Source of the DNA: Xenorhabdus beddingii
Lineage (GTDB): Bacteria > Pseudomonadota > Gammaproteobacteria > Enterobacterales > Enterobacteriaceae
Direction: 5' to 3'
DNA: 64,000 nucleotides
Assembly: GCF_002127545.1 (NCBI RefSeq)
Contig: NZ_MUBK01000009.1
Location: 61,564-125,563, forward strand
Numbering within the stretch: position 1 is the stretch's first letter; each line of letters opens with the position of its first letter. A program made the translations under genes and the position numbers. The notes below the pieces were generated by a model. The model did not search any database, was not told where the DNA came from, and saw nothing but the letters and a program-made list of their open reading frames with translations. Below are positions 51,544-60,394 of the stretch, piece by piece.

Positions 51544-52755
51544 TTATTCTGTTTTTTGTCTTAAGTTCCACACCGAATCTTCCGGCATCTGGACACGGAC
51601 GTCCAGTCGAGTTCCTGCGGGTAAGTCACAGGGTTCATCATCGGCGTAATAAATCTGTTCTTTCGTGCATTTCATGCGCCTGTTCTGTAACCGGGCGGGC
51701 ATGTGGATGTTTTGTCGATGAGTGACCTTGATTTCAATGGCTCCATCCGGCAATACCTTATCCTCGACATACACTAACTCATTGCCGTTAACATCAAGGG
51801 GAACACTAATACCGCCATGTACACCCCATGCACCATCTGAGTTATAGCCCAGAACACCGGTGATTCTGTAATGACCAAGGCCAAGTTTAGTGACAGTCGC
51901 ACCCTCTGATTCGTCATTGGTGGTAAATGTGCCGTCAGGGTGAATTTGGATGATGGGGGAGGATTGTCGTATATAGCCACTGTTATCACGGTAGCAGTTT
52001 CGGTTCAATATTAAGACAGGTTGTCCGCTATAATGCAGATTCCCTGTGTTATATAACTGTAACTCAAACCAGTTTTTGCCATGATTATATGAAATTAATG
52101 CATGGTTTTCTCGGCTCGTGCTAATAACCAGTCGCCTGTCATTCGAACCTGTGCGTTTGACCCAGAAATCAGCTTCAACAATTAATCCGCCATCTATAAC
52201 ACCCCCAGCTTTTGGCAGTGCATTTTCCGCCTGCTCCACCGTTTTCACTAAACCAAGGTTTTTCACAAACTCTTGTCTATTGGGAATATCCGCCCCGTTC
52301 CTTGATTTTTCGAGGCGGTTGTCAACTGACTGGGTTAATCCTGCGATTTGCTCATTCATTGCCTTAATCGATTGCAGCGATACTTTCTGTCCATTCGGCA
52401 ATGTCACGTTAACCACGCCATTCTCACTCATCCATCTGTCCATATTCTGGAGGAAGTTGATAATATGGCTGTTAATCGCCACCATATGCCGGACGCCATC
52501 GGAGACAGAATCAGGGAGGGTAATCTGAATCTGGTAGCTCACGTTATTCAGGGTGACAGCGGCATTGTCTGCCAGTACCAGTTCGGTATCGGAGTTCACC
52601 GCCTGAATCATGTGGAGTAGATTACTATTGCCGGACTGGATTAAGATAATCTGACCGGGGGCAATGCCGTTGATGTTGTCTTTAAATCGTGTGCCGGTTC
52701 CACGGACAATAGCCGAGCCGGACACAGTGTTAATTGTGCCTTGTGAATAGTACAT
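51544..52755 (-). CDS. Prophage tail fibre / side-tail protein
   Basis: A 403-residue tail protein. The N-terminal 85 residues (TINTVSGSAIVRGTGTRFKD) form a beta-rich domain common in phage fibres. A linker near residue 150 has NGADIPNRQEFVKNLGLVK, closely similar to the joint of the opposite-facing fibre at 50377. The C-terminal third, with HYRITGVLGYNSDGAWGVHG and KVLPDGAIEIKVTHRQN, is a type found at the ends of lambdoid fibres. It is the last gene of the leftward tail unit, 17 bases after its neighbour. Confidence 0.85.
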   Translation of the reverse strand: MYYSQGTINTVSGSAIVRGTGTRFKDNINGIAPGQIILIQSGNSNLLHMIQAVNSDTELVLADNAAVTLNNVSYQIQITLPDSVSDGVRHMVAINSHIINFLQNMDRWMSENGVVNVTLPNGQKVSLQSIKAMNEQIAGLTQSVDNRLEKSRNGADIPNRQEFVKNLGLVKTVEQAENALPKAGGVIDGGLIVEADFWVKRTGSNDRRLVISTSRENHALISYNHGKNWFELQLYNTGNLHYSGQPVLILNRNCYRDNSGYIRQSSPIIQIHPDGTFTTNDESEGATVTKLGLGHYRITGVLGYNSDGAWGVHGGISVPLDVNGNELVYVEDKVLPDGAIEIKVTHRQNIHMPARLQNRRMKCTKEQIYYADDEPCDLPAGTRLDVRVQMPEDSVWNLRQKTE

Positions 52756-52772
52756 GGTGTGTTCCTGAGAGG

Positions 52773-53825
52773 TTAGAAGTTGAAGTAATCTGCGGCGTCT
52801 AAGATAAGAATAGGTCTTTTGGTCACATAGGTATAATCTGGCCCTGAATATCCATATCGGTCATAACTGGATGACACTCCAACACAAATGGAGCCAGAAT
52901 CATAATTTCCTACCGCCAGATCCTCTTGTCTTCCCTTTCTGCCTGACATCCAGAAGTGTTTAGCTGCGTGTGACGGGATATACATAGGGCGTTCAATACC
53001 CGAAACGGGTATTCGTTCATTTTTTCCATATGAATTGATGTAGATCTCTGTCGGTTTGGTCAATACGCCGACCCCTGACGAAAAGGTAATATCCCCCCGA
53101 TTATTCCTGAGCCGTAACCCATAGCGATCATTCTCAAATCGCCCGGTTGCATCAATATCGGAGAAAATCACCAGCCAAAAAACAGCCGACATTTTATTTC
53201 CGTTGCGTCTGTCACAACAAGTGTACGAATTCTCCCCTGGAGTCATTATCGCGTAAGGAGTTTCCGCGCAAAAAAACACCAAACAATTACTCCGGTTTAG
53301 CCGGGGATCTATTTGGGAAAAGTCCAGCTCACCATCAATTTTCAATTTCGCTTTGTGTGAGACATACGAAAAACCACTGCGCGGAACATCAATATTGAAA
53401 TTGGTATTATTTCCTATTTTCAATCCGGCACGTCCCGTTCGATTCTCTGGGTAGGCGAGTATTTTGACAGCGGTATATCTCGGGTCTCCGTTCCACGCTG
53501 TCATTGACATGTCAGTAATCGTCACGGTATCACCATTCTGTGAATATATGATCCGCTCCTCTCCTCTGTCCAGCCGGGCATGGGAATCACCAAACTCGAA
53601 AACCAAGCCGACCATTTCGTCACACGCCACCATTGACTTATATCCAGACGGAATTTTAACAGGGCACGTCCATTGATCCTCACCTGGCATTCTTCCACGC
53701 CGCGCTCCGGGCGTGTTATAACTGACATCCGCCAACCACACCAAGCTGGCTGGTGCGGTTTTCTCATTAAAAATAAAACTTGTGCCATCATGTGGATTAA
53801 CGATTTTGAGTCCATACACACTCAT
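52773..53825 (-). CDS. Prophage tail protein of unknown role
   Basis: A 350-residue protein beginning MSVYGLKIVNPHDGTSFIFN, the kind of start seen in small tail-tip proteins that follow gpJ in lambdoid phages (possibly DUF6453-like, not certain). It has several cysteines, among them SYTCCDRRNG near residue 205, and no membrane span or enzyme motif that I recognise. It overlaps gpJ by ATGA, so its product is made together with the tail tip and is probably part of the tail or fibre base. Confidence 0.75.
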   Translation of the reverse strand: MSVYGLKIVNPHDGTSFIFNEKTAPASLVWLADVSYNTPGARRGRMPGEDQWTCPVKIPSGYKSMVACDEMVGLVFEFGDSHARLDRGEERIIYSQNGDTVTITDMSMTAWNGDPRYTAVKILAYPENRTGRAGLKIGNNTNFNIDVPRSGFSYVSHKAKLKIDGELDFSQIDPRLNRSNCLVFFCAETPYAIMTPGENSYTCCDRRNGNKMSAVFWLVIFSDIDATGRFENDRYGLRLRNNRGDITFSSGVGVLTKPTEIYINSYGKNERIPVSGIERPMYIPSHAAKHFWMSGRKGRQEDLAVGNYDSGSICVGVSSSYDRYGYSGPDYTYVTKRPILILDAADYFNF

Positions 53826-56800
53826 AAGAAGACTCCCAGTTCAATTAATGCGACCCCATTAGAGTTAAACAGATACCAGCCCTGATCGGTGAGTCGGGTG
53901 CGGTAGCCGTTACCCGACCCGTTAATTTCCAGAAATCCGGTATTGGCATCAATGCGAAAGCCCCGCTGATTAGGAATGTAATTCGTGGATTTGATATCAA
54001 TCCCCACCAATAACTTCTTGATGTTTGCCATATCAATAAACGTATCTTTGATAAACAACTGCCCATTCTTGGACGCCATGAACGGCTCCATCTTTCCATT
54101 GGCTGGGTTAAACCAGACGAAGTTATTGGCATTGAATCCAATCGAGGTGTAAACCTGACCGTTTTTCACCTCCGCCCCAATCACCATCCCGGCTTTATAG
54201 AATTGATCCTTGTACTTCACCCCGGCACCAATGTCATAAATGGCATAGCCGTTACCTTTGATATCAAAGACTGCCGTGGCTTTCTCGCTAATGACGGCAG
54301 ATTGCTTGTCAAGTTGAACCTGCGTGCGACGCTCACTGCCTGCCAGAGCCTCATTCATTTTCGCAACGGCTTTCTGGCTTTCCTGAACACTGGCTGCCTT
54401 AGCCTCTGCAATCTCCGCTTCCACGCGGGTATGCTTTTCTGCCCAAGCAGACTGGGAATCCGCAAACACCCGGTCAAGCCGCTTAATTTCCGCCTTGTTC
54501 TCACCGTCGCGCGCCATCATGTTGATGGCATTTTCCTGTGTGGCGACCGCGTTGATAAGGTCAGCTTCGGACAGATAATCCAGTTGATCCTGAATGCGCT
54601 TTCCGGCTTCGGCGGTGAGGAACTGGTTGCCGACAGCATCCGTTAGCCATTTCGCATCACTGGAAGACTCACCCCGAATAAAGTCCGTCCACGGGGATTG
54701 ATTGCCGGATTTGTCCACCAGACGCGCACGGAACCAAAATGCGACGCCTGCCGCCAGTCCCTGCAATACATGTGTACGCTGGGGGTAGGGAATATCCGCC
54801 AGCAGCATCAACCCTTCGCCGTCATTGGTCTGGCTGTACTGAATTTCGGTTTTCAGTGTGTCGTCAGTCTGTGGGGCAAAGCCCCAGTCTAGCTGGATGC
54901 CGAAGATAATCGGGGTTGCCCTGAATGCCAGTGGTGCCGGAGGGTTGCCCTCTTTGCCTTTCAGGTGCGTTTCAGAGGCGTTTGCCCAGACACTGGAAAT
55001 TTCCGCTGCATTAATTGCCCTCACCCGCGCCTGATAACGCCCGGCGTAGATATTGGGAACCTCAAAGCCCTGTGTAGATGTTCGGGGGGCAGATATCCAG
55101 TTTCCGTTATCCCGACGCCATTCCGCCTCATACGCAATCGCACTTTCTGCCGCATCCCATGTTACACGTAAGGTGGTCACTGCAATGCCCTGATTCACGA
55201 CTGAGTAATTGCTAATGGTGACATTTTTCGGCGGAGGCTGAACACCCGGAGGAATAACGGAAATGGGGCGTTCTTCGATACGGGTGCCGGTGTCAATGTG
55301 GTCATACTTGCCGGGGTTATGCTCAACGGCGGTGATCTCAAATGACACGCCATCCTCCCCCTCTTTAATGCCGGTGACCCTGAATTGCTGGACAGCCAAA
55401 TCCGTGGCATCAATCGCCCAGACACATTCAGCGGCTGGCAGTTCTGAGTATGATGTGGTCACAGTGACGACTTTTCCGTTAACCGCCTGAATGGTGCGTC
55501 CTTCCGCTTTGCCTGACGGTAAGTTGAGGATTAACCGCTCGCCCACTTTTGCCGAAGAGACCCGGTCTAAAGTTATATTGCGTCCATCCGCTGTGCTGAC
55601 CCGGCCGCCCAATACCCGACCGGAGAACATTTCATCTGCCACCCCGATAACATAACCGGGCAGCGGAATTTTGCCATCCAACCCCACGGTAAAGGTGATC
55701 ATCCGATCATACTCGTTGGTGTGCAACACCCATTTTCCCCGTCTTTGGGCTTCACTCTGGCGGGTACAGCCAATGGCGGTGACATCGGCCTGTTTGACCT
55801 GAAAGCGTTTTATCAGCCGGTAATCAAAGACAGGTTCAATCGCATCCTGATAGCCGTTCTGTGGATCTGACCAGCTCACCATTGCCGTGGAATAGTGGGT
55901 TTTCTCGCTGGCACTGGAGTAGGTAAACTTACCATCACGAACATTGGCGCGGGTGTAGATATAGTCCATATCGCGCGGCATATCCGCCAGCACATTCATG
56001 TTGTTATTAGCCCAGAACGTCATGCCCCGGAAAATACCCGCAATATCCCGCAGGACTGTCCATGCATCCTCTTGTGACTGGATATAGACATTACAGGTGT
56101 GTCTTGGCTCCATACCGCCTTTGCCATCAGGCACCAACTGATCACAATACTGGGCAACCCGGTACAAATCCCATTTCGCCAGATTCAGATTTTCTGGCTT
56201 GACCCGTGTCCCGATACTGAACCGGTCATTATTCATCAGGTCATACAACACCCATGCAGGGTTATCTGTCCATGCCCATTTAAATTGTCCCGACCACACC
56301 CCCGAATAAGTGCGACTTTCGGGATCATAGTTATCCGGCACGCGAATAACCCGCATTTTCGGCTCGCACGATATTTTAGGGATACTGCGGAACTGTTTGG
56401 CGTCAAACTGGACAAATAACAGTGCAGTTTCGGGATAGCTCAGTTTGGCGTCGATAACCTCCGTAATGGCCTCAACCACCATCGCATCGGCAATGCGGTT
56501 GCTGGTCTGTTTCGGGGTCAGACGGCGTACCCGTACCTGCCAGCCTGAATGCGCCTTGGGCAGATCAATGCGGTGTGAGCGCTCATATTTCGTGGTTGTC
56601 TTACCGTCCACGGCCAGCGTGGGTAATTCCTGATACGAGCCGCCGTCTGTTGCCACATCTATTGTGTAATTAATGCGATATCCCACCGTATCGCCGTCTT
56701 CTTCCTGCTTTTGCAATTGCGGCCACGATAGCCGGATACGCACGGCTGACAGTTGAGTATTGGTGACCGATCTGACCCATGATTCCATTAACTCCGTACC

Positions 56801-57091
56801 GACCGTCAGTTCATTTTCCACGGCCGGCATACCGGGAATATAATCTTGATGCGGCGTTCCATGGCGGAATTCCCATTTCACCCCCTCAAAGTTTGCGGTA
56901 CCGTCAGGACCTATAATCGGTGTGTTATCCAGAAAGATATTAGTGCCATTGAGTCCGCCCGCAAATTCCCCTTCGCCCAACGCCAATAGGATTTTGGCAT
57001 AGGATGTTGATTGTAATGAATCTGGCGATTCAACGGGCGTGCGGGGACTTTCCTGACCGCCCTTGCTGCCATGAATAAGATGTTTTCCCAT
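53822..57091 (-). CDS. Tail tip attachment (host specificity) protein J
   Basis: A 1089-residue central tail-tip protein of the lambda gpJ family (lambda gpJ is about 1130). The N-terminus (MGKHLIHGSKGG, then TPVESPDSLQSTSYAKILLA) and the LGEGEFAGGLNG stretch match the family. The WAWTDNPAWVLYDLMNNDRF segment near residue 270 belongs to the phage-tail hub domain. Fibronectin type III-like repeats occupy about 620-800. A helical region near 845-930 and a C-terminal DUF1983-like region, with FDIKGNGYAIYDIGAG, follow. The C-terminus is the likely receptor-binding part. Confidence 0.95.
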   Translation of the reverse strand: MGKHLIHGSKGGQESPRTPVESPDSLQSTSYAKILLALGEGEFAGGLNGTNIFLDNTPIIGPDGTANFEGVKWEFRHGTPHQDYIPGMPAVENELTVGTELMESWVRSVTNTQLSAVRIRLSWPQLQKQEEDGDTVGYRINYTIDVATDGGSYQELPTLAVDGKTTTKYERSHRIDLPKAHSGWQVRVRRLTPKQTSNRIADAMVVEAITEVIDAKLSYPETALLFVQFDAKQFRSIPKISCEPKMRVIRVPDNYDPESRTYSGVWSGQFKWAWTDNPAWVLYDLMNNDRFSIGTRVKPENLNLAKWDLYRVAQYCDQLVPDGKGGMEPRHTCNVYIQSQEDAWTVLRDIAGIFRGMTFWANNNMNVLADMPRDMDYIYTRANVRDGKFTYSSASEKTHYSTAMVSWSDPQNGYQDAIEPVFDYRLIKRFQVKQADVTAIGCTRQSEAQRRGKWVLHTNEYDRMITFTVGLDGKIPLPGYVIGVADEMFSGRVLGGRVSTADGRNITLDRVSSAKVGERLILNLPSGKAEGRTIQAVNGKVVTVTTSYSELPAAECVWAIDATDLAVQQFRVTGIKEGEDGVSFEITAVEHNPGKYDHIDTGTRIEERPISVIPPGVQPPPKNVTISNYSVVNQGIAVTTLRVTWDAAESAIAYEAEWRRDNGNWISAPRTSTQGFEVPNIYAGRYQARVRAINAAEISSVWANASETHLKGKEGNPPAPLAFRATPIIFGIQLDWGFAPQTDDTLKTEIQYSQTNDGEGLMLLADIPYPQRTHVLQGLAAGVAFWFRARLVDKSGNQSPWTDFIRGESSSDAKWLTDAVGNQFLTAEAGKRIQDQLDYLSEADLINAVATQENAINMMARDGENKAEIKRLDRVFADSQSAWAEKHTRVEAEIAEAKAASVQESQKAVAKMNEALAGSERRTQVQLDKQSAVISEKATAVFDIKGNGYAIYDIGAGVKYKDQFYKAGMVIGAEVKNGQVYTSIGFNANNFVWFNPANGKMEPFMASKNGQLFIKDTFIDMANIKKLLVGIDIKSTNYIPNQRGFRIDANTGFLEINGSGNGYRTRLTDQGWYLFNSNGVALIELGVFL

Positions 57092-57151
57092 ATTTCACCC
57101 ATAAAAAAGCCGCAAGTGCGGCGAGACTAAAATAATGAAGATGTAATGAAT

Positions 57152-57727
57152 TTATTGCTGGTCTTCGGCATAGATGCCCGCTGAGATAATGGCACCCCCG
57201 ATACGACGCTTGCCATACCCCACCGGAACAGGATTCCCCTGTGCAATCGAGTTTACAGGTCCACCAAACGCGTAGCTGGGTTTGTTATCTGGGTCTTCCC
57301 GTCGTGCCAGTCCGCCCGGCATCGGTGATAACATCTGCACCACGCCACCCAGCATCATCCCGATACCGGACATCACCATGGGTGCCCCCCACGGCGTCGC
57401 CCACATAAACGCCCCGGCAACGACCATCACCGCGCCCAAGATAGTCTGGAAGACGCCCGCTTTTTTGCTGCCGATAATGATCGGGGCAATGCGGATGTCA
57501 TCATTACTGGAAAAGTCCAGTTCATCACGGTTGATATTGCGTTTTCCGTTGAATACGGCAAAGGTTAACCCGCGCTCTTTGGCATTCAGCAAAAACTTTT
57601 CAAAGCCGTCGATAAGGACGGATAGCGCCCTGATCGCCTCTTGAGGGGACGATACCGCCAGTCTATGTTCTCGCCCGAATTGAGCACCCAATACCCCATA
57701 CAGCCGTACTGTTCGTAGTGTGTTCAT
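57152..57727 (-). CDS. Tail assembly protein I
   Basis: A 191-residue protein of the lambda gpI family. The N-terminus has VRLYGVLGAQFGREHRLAVS and a ubiquitin-like fold (about 5-80). The middle has a glycine-rich hydrophobic segment (MVVAGAFMWATPWGAPMVMS). The C-terminus, with VGYGKRRIGGAIISAGIYAE, is the most conserved part. It is needed for tail tip assembly but is not found in the finished particle in lambda. It lies 60 bases before J and 4 bases after K. Confidence 0.9.
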   Translation of the reverse strand: MNTLRTVRLYGVLGAQFGREHRLAVSSPQEAIRALSVLIDGFEKFLLNAKERGLTFAVFNGKRNINRDELDFSSNDDIRIAPIIIGSKKAGVFQTILGAVMVVAGAFMWATPWGAPMVMSGIGMMLGGVVQMLSPMPGGLARREDPDNKPSYAFGGPVNSIAQGNPVPVGYGKRRIGGAIISAGIYAEDQQ

Positions 57728-57731
57728 GAAT

Positions 57732-58472
57732 TTACTCCAATAAAAAAACCGCCGAAGCGGGTGGGGTCATATGACGCAGGGTAATCATCGTCCGTTCCTG
57801 CCAATATCCACTGTAAGGCACGCGGTTACTGAGTTGCCCGTACATGTGGTGCAACATCAACCCCTCACCGATATAGATCCCGGCATGATTGGGTTCGCTG
57901 GCCTGAACCTGCATAATAATTACATCACCCACCTGTAATTCACCGCTGCACTCGACAAAGTCAGCCGATGCATAGTGTTTCAGATACAGATTTTCGCCCC
58001 GGTTCCACCAGCCATCAGAGCGTGCGAAGTCAGGGATTTCAATATCCCGCTCCAGCCGATACCAGTCACGTACAATGGAGTAACAGTCCCAAATACCATG
58101 CACGAACGGACGACCAAGCAAAGGTTTTATACCCTCTATCGGCATAATCGTGCGAATATCGCCCTCCGGCCATGAGACGATCACCCACGGAACTTGTGAC
58201 AGGTCACACTGGGCAATATCTAACTGACTGGGTTGTGTTGTCGCGTCAGGGTGACTGTGAACAATGGCAACAATCGTCCCCATATCTTCGGCCTCGGTGT
58301 AGTCTTCGGGATGCAGGCTGAATTGTTCTGTCGGAGCAGGGGCAGTATTGCGGCAGCGGATATATTGCTGTTTGCGACTATGTTGAATCACCAGCCCGCA
58401 ACATTCATTGGGGTATTCATCTTTGGCGTGAGTCATGATGGCGTTAATTATCGATTTTCGCAGCATATCCAT
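57732..58472 (-). CDS. Tail assembly protein K with JAMM and NlpC/P60 domains
   Basis: A 246-residue protein of the lambda gpK family with two hydrolase domains. The N-terminal JAB/MPN domain (about 1-110) has the JAMM zinc motif HSHPDATTQPSQLD near residue 71, and an upstream glutamate in YPNECCGLV. The C-terminal NlpC/P60 domain (about 118-245) has its catalytic cysteine in GIWDCYSIVRDWY and the histidine in NHAGIYIGEGLMLHH. The second domain probably cuts peptidoglycan during DNA entry. It is 4 bases ahead of I and 1 base after L. Confidence 0.93.
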   Translation of the reverse strand: MDMLRKSIINAIMTHAKDEYPNECCGLVIQHSRKQQYIRCRNTAPAPTEQFSLHPEDYTEAEDMGTIVAIVHSHPDATTQPSQLDIAQCDLSQVPWVIVSWPEGDIRTIMPIEGIKPLLGRPFVHGIWDCYSIVRDWYRLERDIEIPDFARSDGWWNRGENLYLKHYASADFVECSGELQVGDVIIMQVQASEPNHAGIYIGEGLMLHHMYGQLSNRVPYSGYWQERTMITLRHMTPPASAVFLLE

Positions 58473-58473
58473 A

Positions 58474-59211
58474 TTAGCGCCTCAATAGCGCAGAACCGGG
58501 AAAGCCACCAAATGGCAATTGAGATTCTTCACCATATCGGGCTTTGCAATCGCTCATCAGCCCACCGCACGCATCCCGCGACGGATCATCGACTGGATTA
58601 CCCTCTTCATCAAAATACCGATCACCCGTATAGTTGCAGGGTGACTTTCTATACAGTCCACGAATACACCACGTACACAGACTGTGAATCTGTCGCGTCG
58701 GAATTTGAATACCTTGTAAATCAGCGGGTGAAGACAAGGCGAAGTGAATTTCCGTATTATCTTCATGCGTCTTGCTGTCGATATAGAAGACGTCAATTTT
58801 CTCCTGCGTGGGATCGGCTTCCGAGTTGCCTTCGGGGAAATTACGGGCATCCAGATAATGCGCAAAGGTCATATGAATAGTAACCTGAGCCTGAGCCATA
58901 TTTTGATAAGCAAGGCACATTGCGCTAATGGTACCATCCAGATTGGCAACACTGAGTGTGGGTGATACTGTTCTACCATCACCGTTTACCTCCAATCCCT
59001 CAATTCTCACAGGCCACGGTCTATATTCCACACCCTGCCACCAAATAGATTTAATCGGCAAGTCGTCTGGGTTTTCCAGTTCCGCTTCAGTGTAAGGAAT
59101 AGAATGATTGTGAAAGAAAAGTTCTGGCCCACCAAAAGCCGAACCATCGACCGAGAATAATAGAATCTTGCTCCCGGATTCCAGACGTTGGAGATCTGCG
59201 TTAATAGTCAT
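58474..59211 (-). CDS. Minor tail protein L
   Basis: A 245-residue lambda gpL-family protein at the tail tip. The C-terminal part holds conserved cysteines (SLCTWCIRGLY, then SPCNYTG, DACGG and SDCKARYG). In lambda the corresponding cysteines bind an oxygen-sensitive iron-sulfur cluster, and the pattern here is compatible with that. The N-terminal domain (about 1-160) is beta-rich and contains FSVDGSAFGGPELFFHNHSI. It overlaps M by ATGA and is followed directly by K. Confidence 0.93.
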   Translation of the reverse strand: MTINADLQRLESGSKILLFSVDGSAFGGPELFFHNHSIPYTEAELENPDDLPIKSIWWQGVEYRPWPVRIEGLEVNGDGRTVSPTLSVANLDGTISAMCLAYQNMAQAQVTIHMTFAHYLDARNFPEGNSEADPTQEKIDVFYIDSKTHEDNTEIHFALSSPADLQGIQIPTRQIHSLCTWCIRGLYRKSPCNYTGDRYFDEEGNPVDDPSRDACGGLMSDCKARYGEESQLPFGGFPGSALLRR

Positions 59212-59555
59212 GCGCTGAATGCCTGTTCAAAAGTTGCTGATATTTTCATAACTCCGCTAGCAAAAGGGGTCATGGTTATTGAGTCGGCTGTTATCCGGTA
59301 TAGCCCTTTCTCTCCGAATGGTGGTGTCCAGATAAATGATTTTGCTGTGTGGCGGCGGATAAACTTAAATATTGGCATCACCTCTTCCCTGCTTCCCATG
59401 TAGGAATAAGGCCATGATTGCGTTTCTGAATTAATCCCATCTGCGACAATCTGTTTATAGCCATCACCAAACTCAATTGATTTAACCCGGTGTTTAAACT
59501 CACCGCTGGGCGAATCTTGGATTTGAGTTCGCCATTTGAACTCTTCAATAGCCAT
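59208..59555 (-). CDS. Minor tail protein M
   Basis: A 115-residue protein of the lambda gpM family, placed between the tape-measure part and L in the tail tip. EFKHRVKSIEFGDGYKQIVADG and the aromatic FIWTPPFGEKGLYRITAD are typical. The start at 59555 (MAIEEFKWRTQI) follows GGAGCTTAT; the upstream ATG at 59582 adds nine unrelated residues. In lambda the tape-measure gene H stands directly before M; here it is replaced over at least 4.3 kb by non-structural genes. Confidence 0.9.
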   Translation of the reverse strand: MAIEEFKWRTQIQDSPSGEFKHRVKSIEFGDGYKQIVADGINSETQSWPYSYMGSREEVMPIFKFIRRHTAKSFIWTPPFGEKGLYRITADSITMTPFASGVMKISATFEQAFSA

Positions 59556-59702
59556 ATAAGCTCCAATAAAAGAAAACCCCACGAAGTGAGGTTATTTGTG
59601 ACGTAAAAAACCGCAATTAAGCGGCATTGAATTGTTTACAGGTTGTGTTTTCTGCTATTACACTGAGGTCAGTTTACAACAAACAAATACCGGGGACAGA
59701 TC

Positions 59703-59915
59703 ATGAACAACAATAACGCTCATGCGCTAATTGGTCGCACTGTTTGTCAATTGCTGGAAACTGATTCGCTGATATGCAGCAAGGATGTTGTCGCTACTAT
59801 GACTGATATTTTCAATGCTGAATATCAGGGTGTCTATGACGAGCTATGCGAGAGTTACAATCAAGCTCTGCTCATGCTGACGCGGGATGCTGAACATCCG
59901 AGAATTATTCAATAG
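59703..59915 (+). CDS. Small prophage protein of unknown function
   Basis: A 70-residue protein on the opposite strand to the tail genes, starting MNNNNAHALIGRTVCQLLET. It has no signal peptide or membrane span and no motif that I recognise; a helical, weakly acidic protein is likely. GGGGACAGATC precedes its ATG, and TTACAC/TACAACAAAC-type sequence upstream could hold a promoter. It is separated from M by 147 bases and lies back to back with M, in the manner of an independently expressed prophage moron gene. Confidence 0.6.
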   Translation: MNNNNAHALIGRTVCQLLETDSLICSKDVVATMTDIFNAEYQGVYDELCESYNQALLMLTRDAEHPRIIQ

Positions 59916-59935
59916 TTGACTACTGGCATAAATGG

Positions 59936-59955
59936 AAAACCCGCCGGAGCGGGTT
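59936..59955 (-). terminator. Terminator overlapping the yafO-like stop
   Basis: AACCCGCTCCGGCGGGTTTT on the minus strand forms a short GC-rich hairpin ending in a T run; it overlaps the last bases of the toxin gene. The same hairpin design with the shared leader AAATGGAAAACCCGC recurs at 63907-63932. Confidence 0.75.
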
Positions 59956-60391
59956 AGTTATTGTCTCTGAAATCTTGAGCTATTCTTGCTAGATAACTCA
60001 TTATCTTGGGATTTCTGGCTTTACCATGAGCATCAGGATGCATTACTGCCAATAAGGAGTACTTATGTTCCTCCAAAAGCCCCTGAACGTAAACTAAGCA
60101 AGCATCGTTTTCAGGGTTTCCCTGTTCGCACGTTCTGTAATACTGGACTCTATTCTCAGGGAATGAGTCCGGTGGAAAACGAAGATGAATATGCATCATG
60201 CACGATTTATATGCTGCCTCTGGCTGGGTATAAGCGGCATCCCGACCAAAATAATCAGGGATTTTTCCAGTCTCTTTGTAATACTTAAAGTCTTGAAGAA
60301 TGGCTCGTTCAAGATCTGGATGTTTCAGGAAAACTTTTTCAAAAAATTCTTTTCTTGTATGCTTGTTTATTGATACGTCTACCTGTTCCAT
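59954..60391 (-). CDS. YafO-family mRNA-cleaving toxin
   Basis: A 145-residue protein matching E. coli YafO over about 100 residues: FKYYKETGKIPDYFGRDAAY, MHIHLRFPP, NDACLVYVQG and SLLAVMHPDAHGKARNPKIM all align with YafO counterparts. YafO is a ribosome-dependent endoribonuclease. Normally an antitoxin gene (yafN) precedes the toxin; here the gene 3 bases upstream encodes an exported protein with no similarity to YafN. The N-terminal 35 residues (MEQVDVSINKHTRKEFFEKV) are longer than in YafO. It ends at a strong terminator. The toxin assignment is firm, but activity is not shown. Confidence 0.85.
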   Translation of the reverse strand: MEQVDVSINKHTRKEFFEKVFLKHPDLERAILQDFKYYKETGKIPDYFGRDAAYTQPEAAYKSCMMHIHLRFPPDSFPENRVQYYRTCEQGNPENDACLVYVQGLLEEHKYSLLAVMHPDAHGKARNPKIMSYLARIAQDFRDNN

Positions 60392-60394
60392 CTA

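Noticed and set aside
59986..60288. 100-residue plus-strand frame over the toxin gene
   Set aside because: It is antisense to the YafO-like protein, whose frame has clear family similarity.
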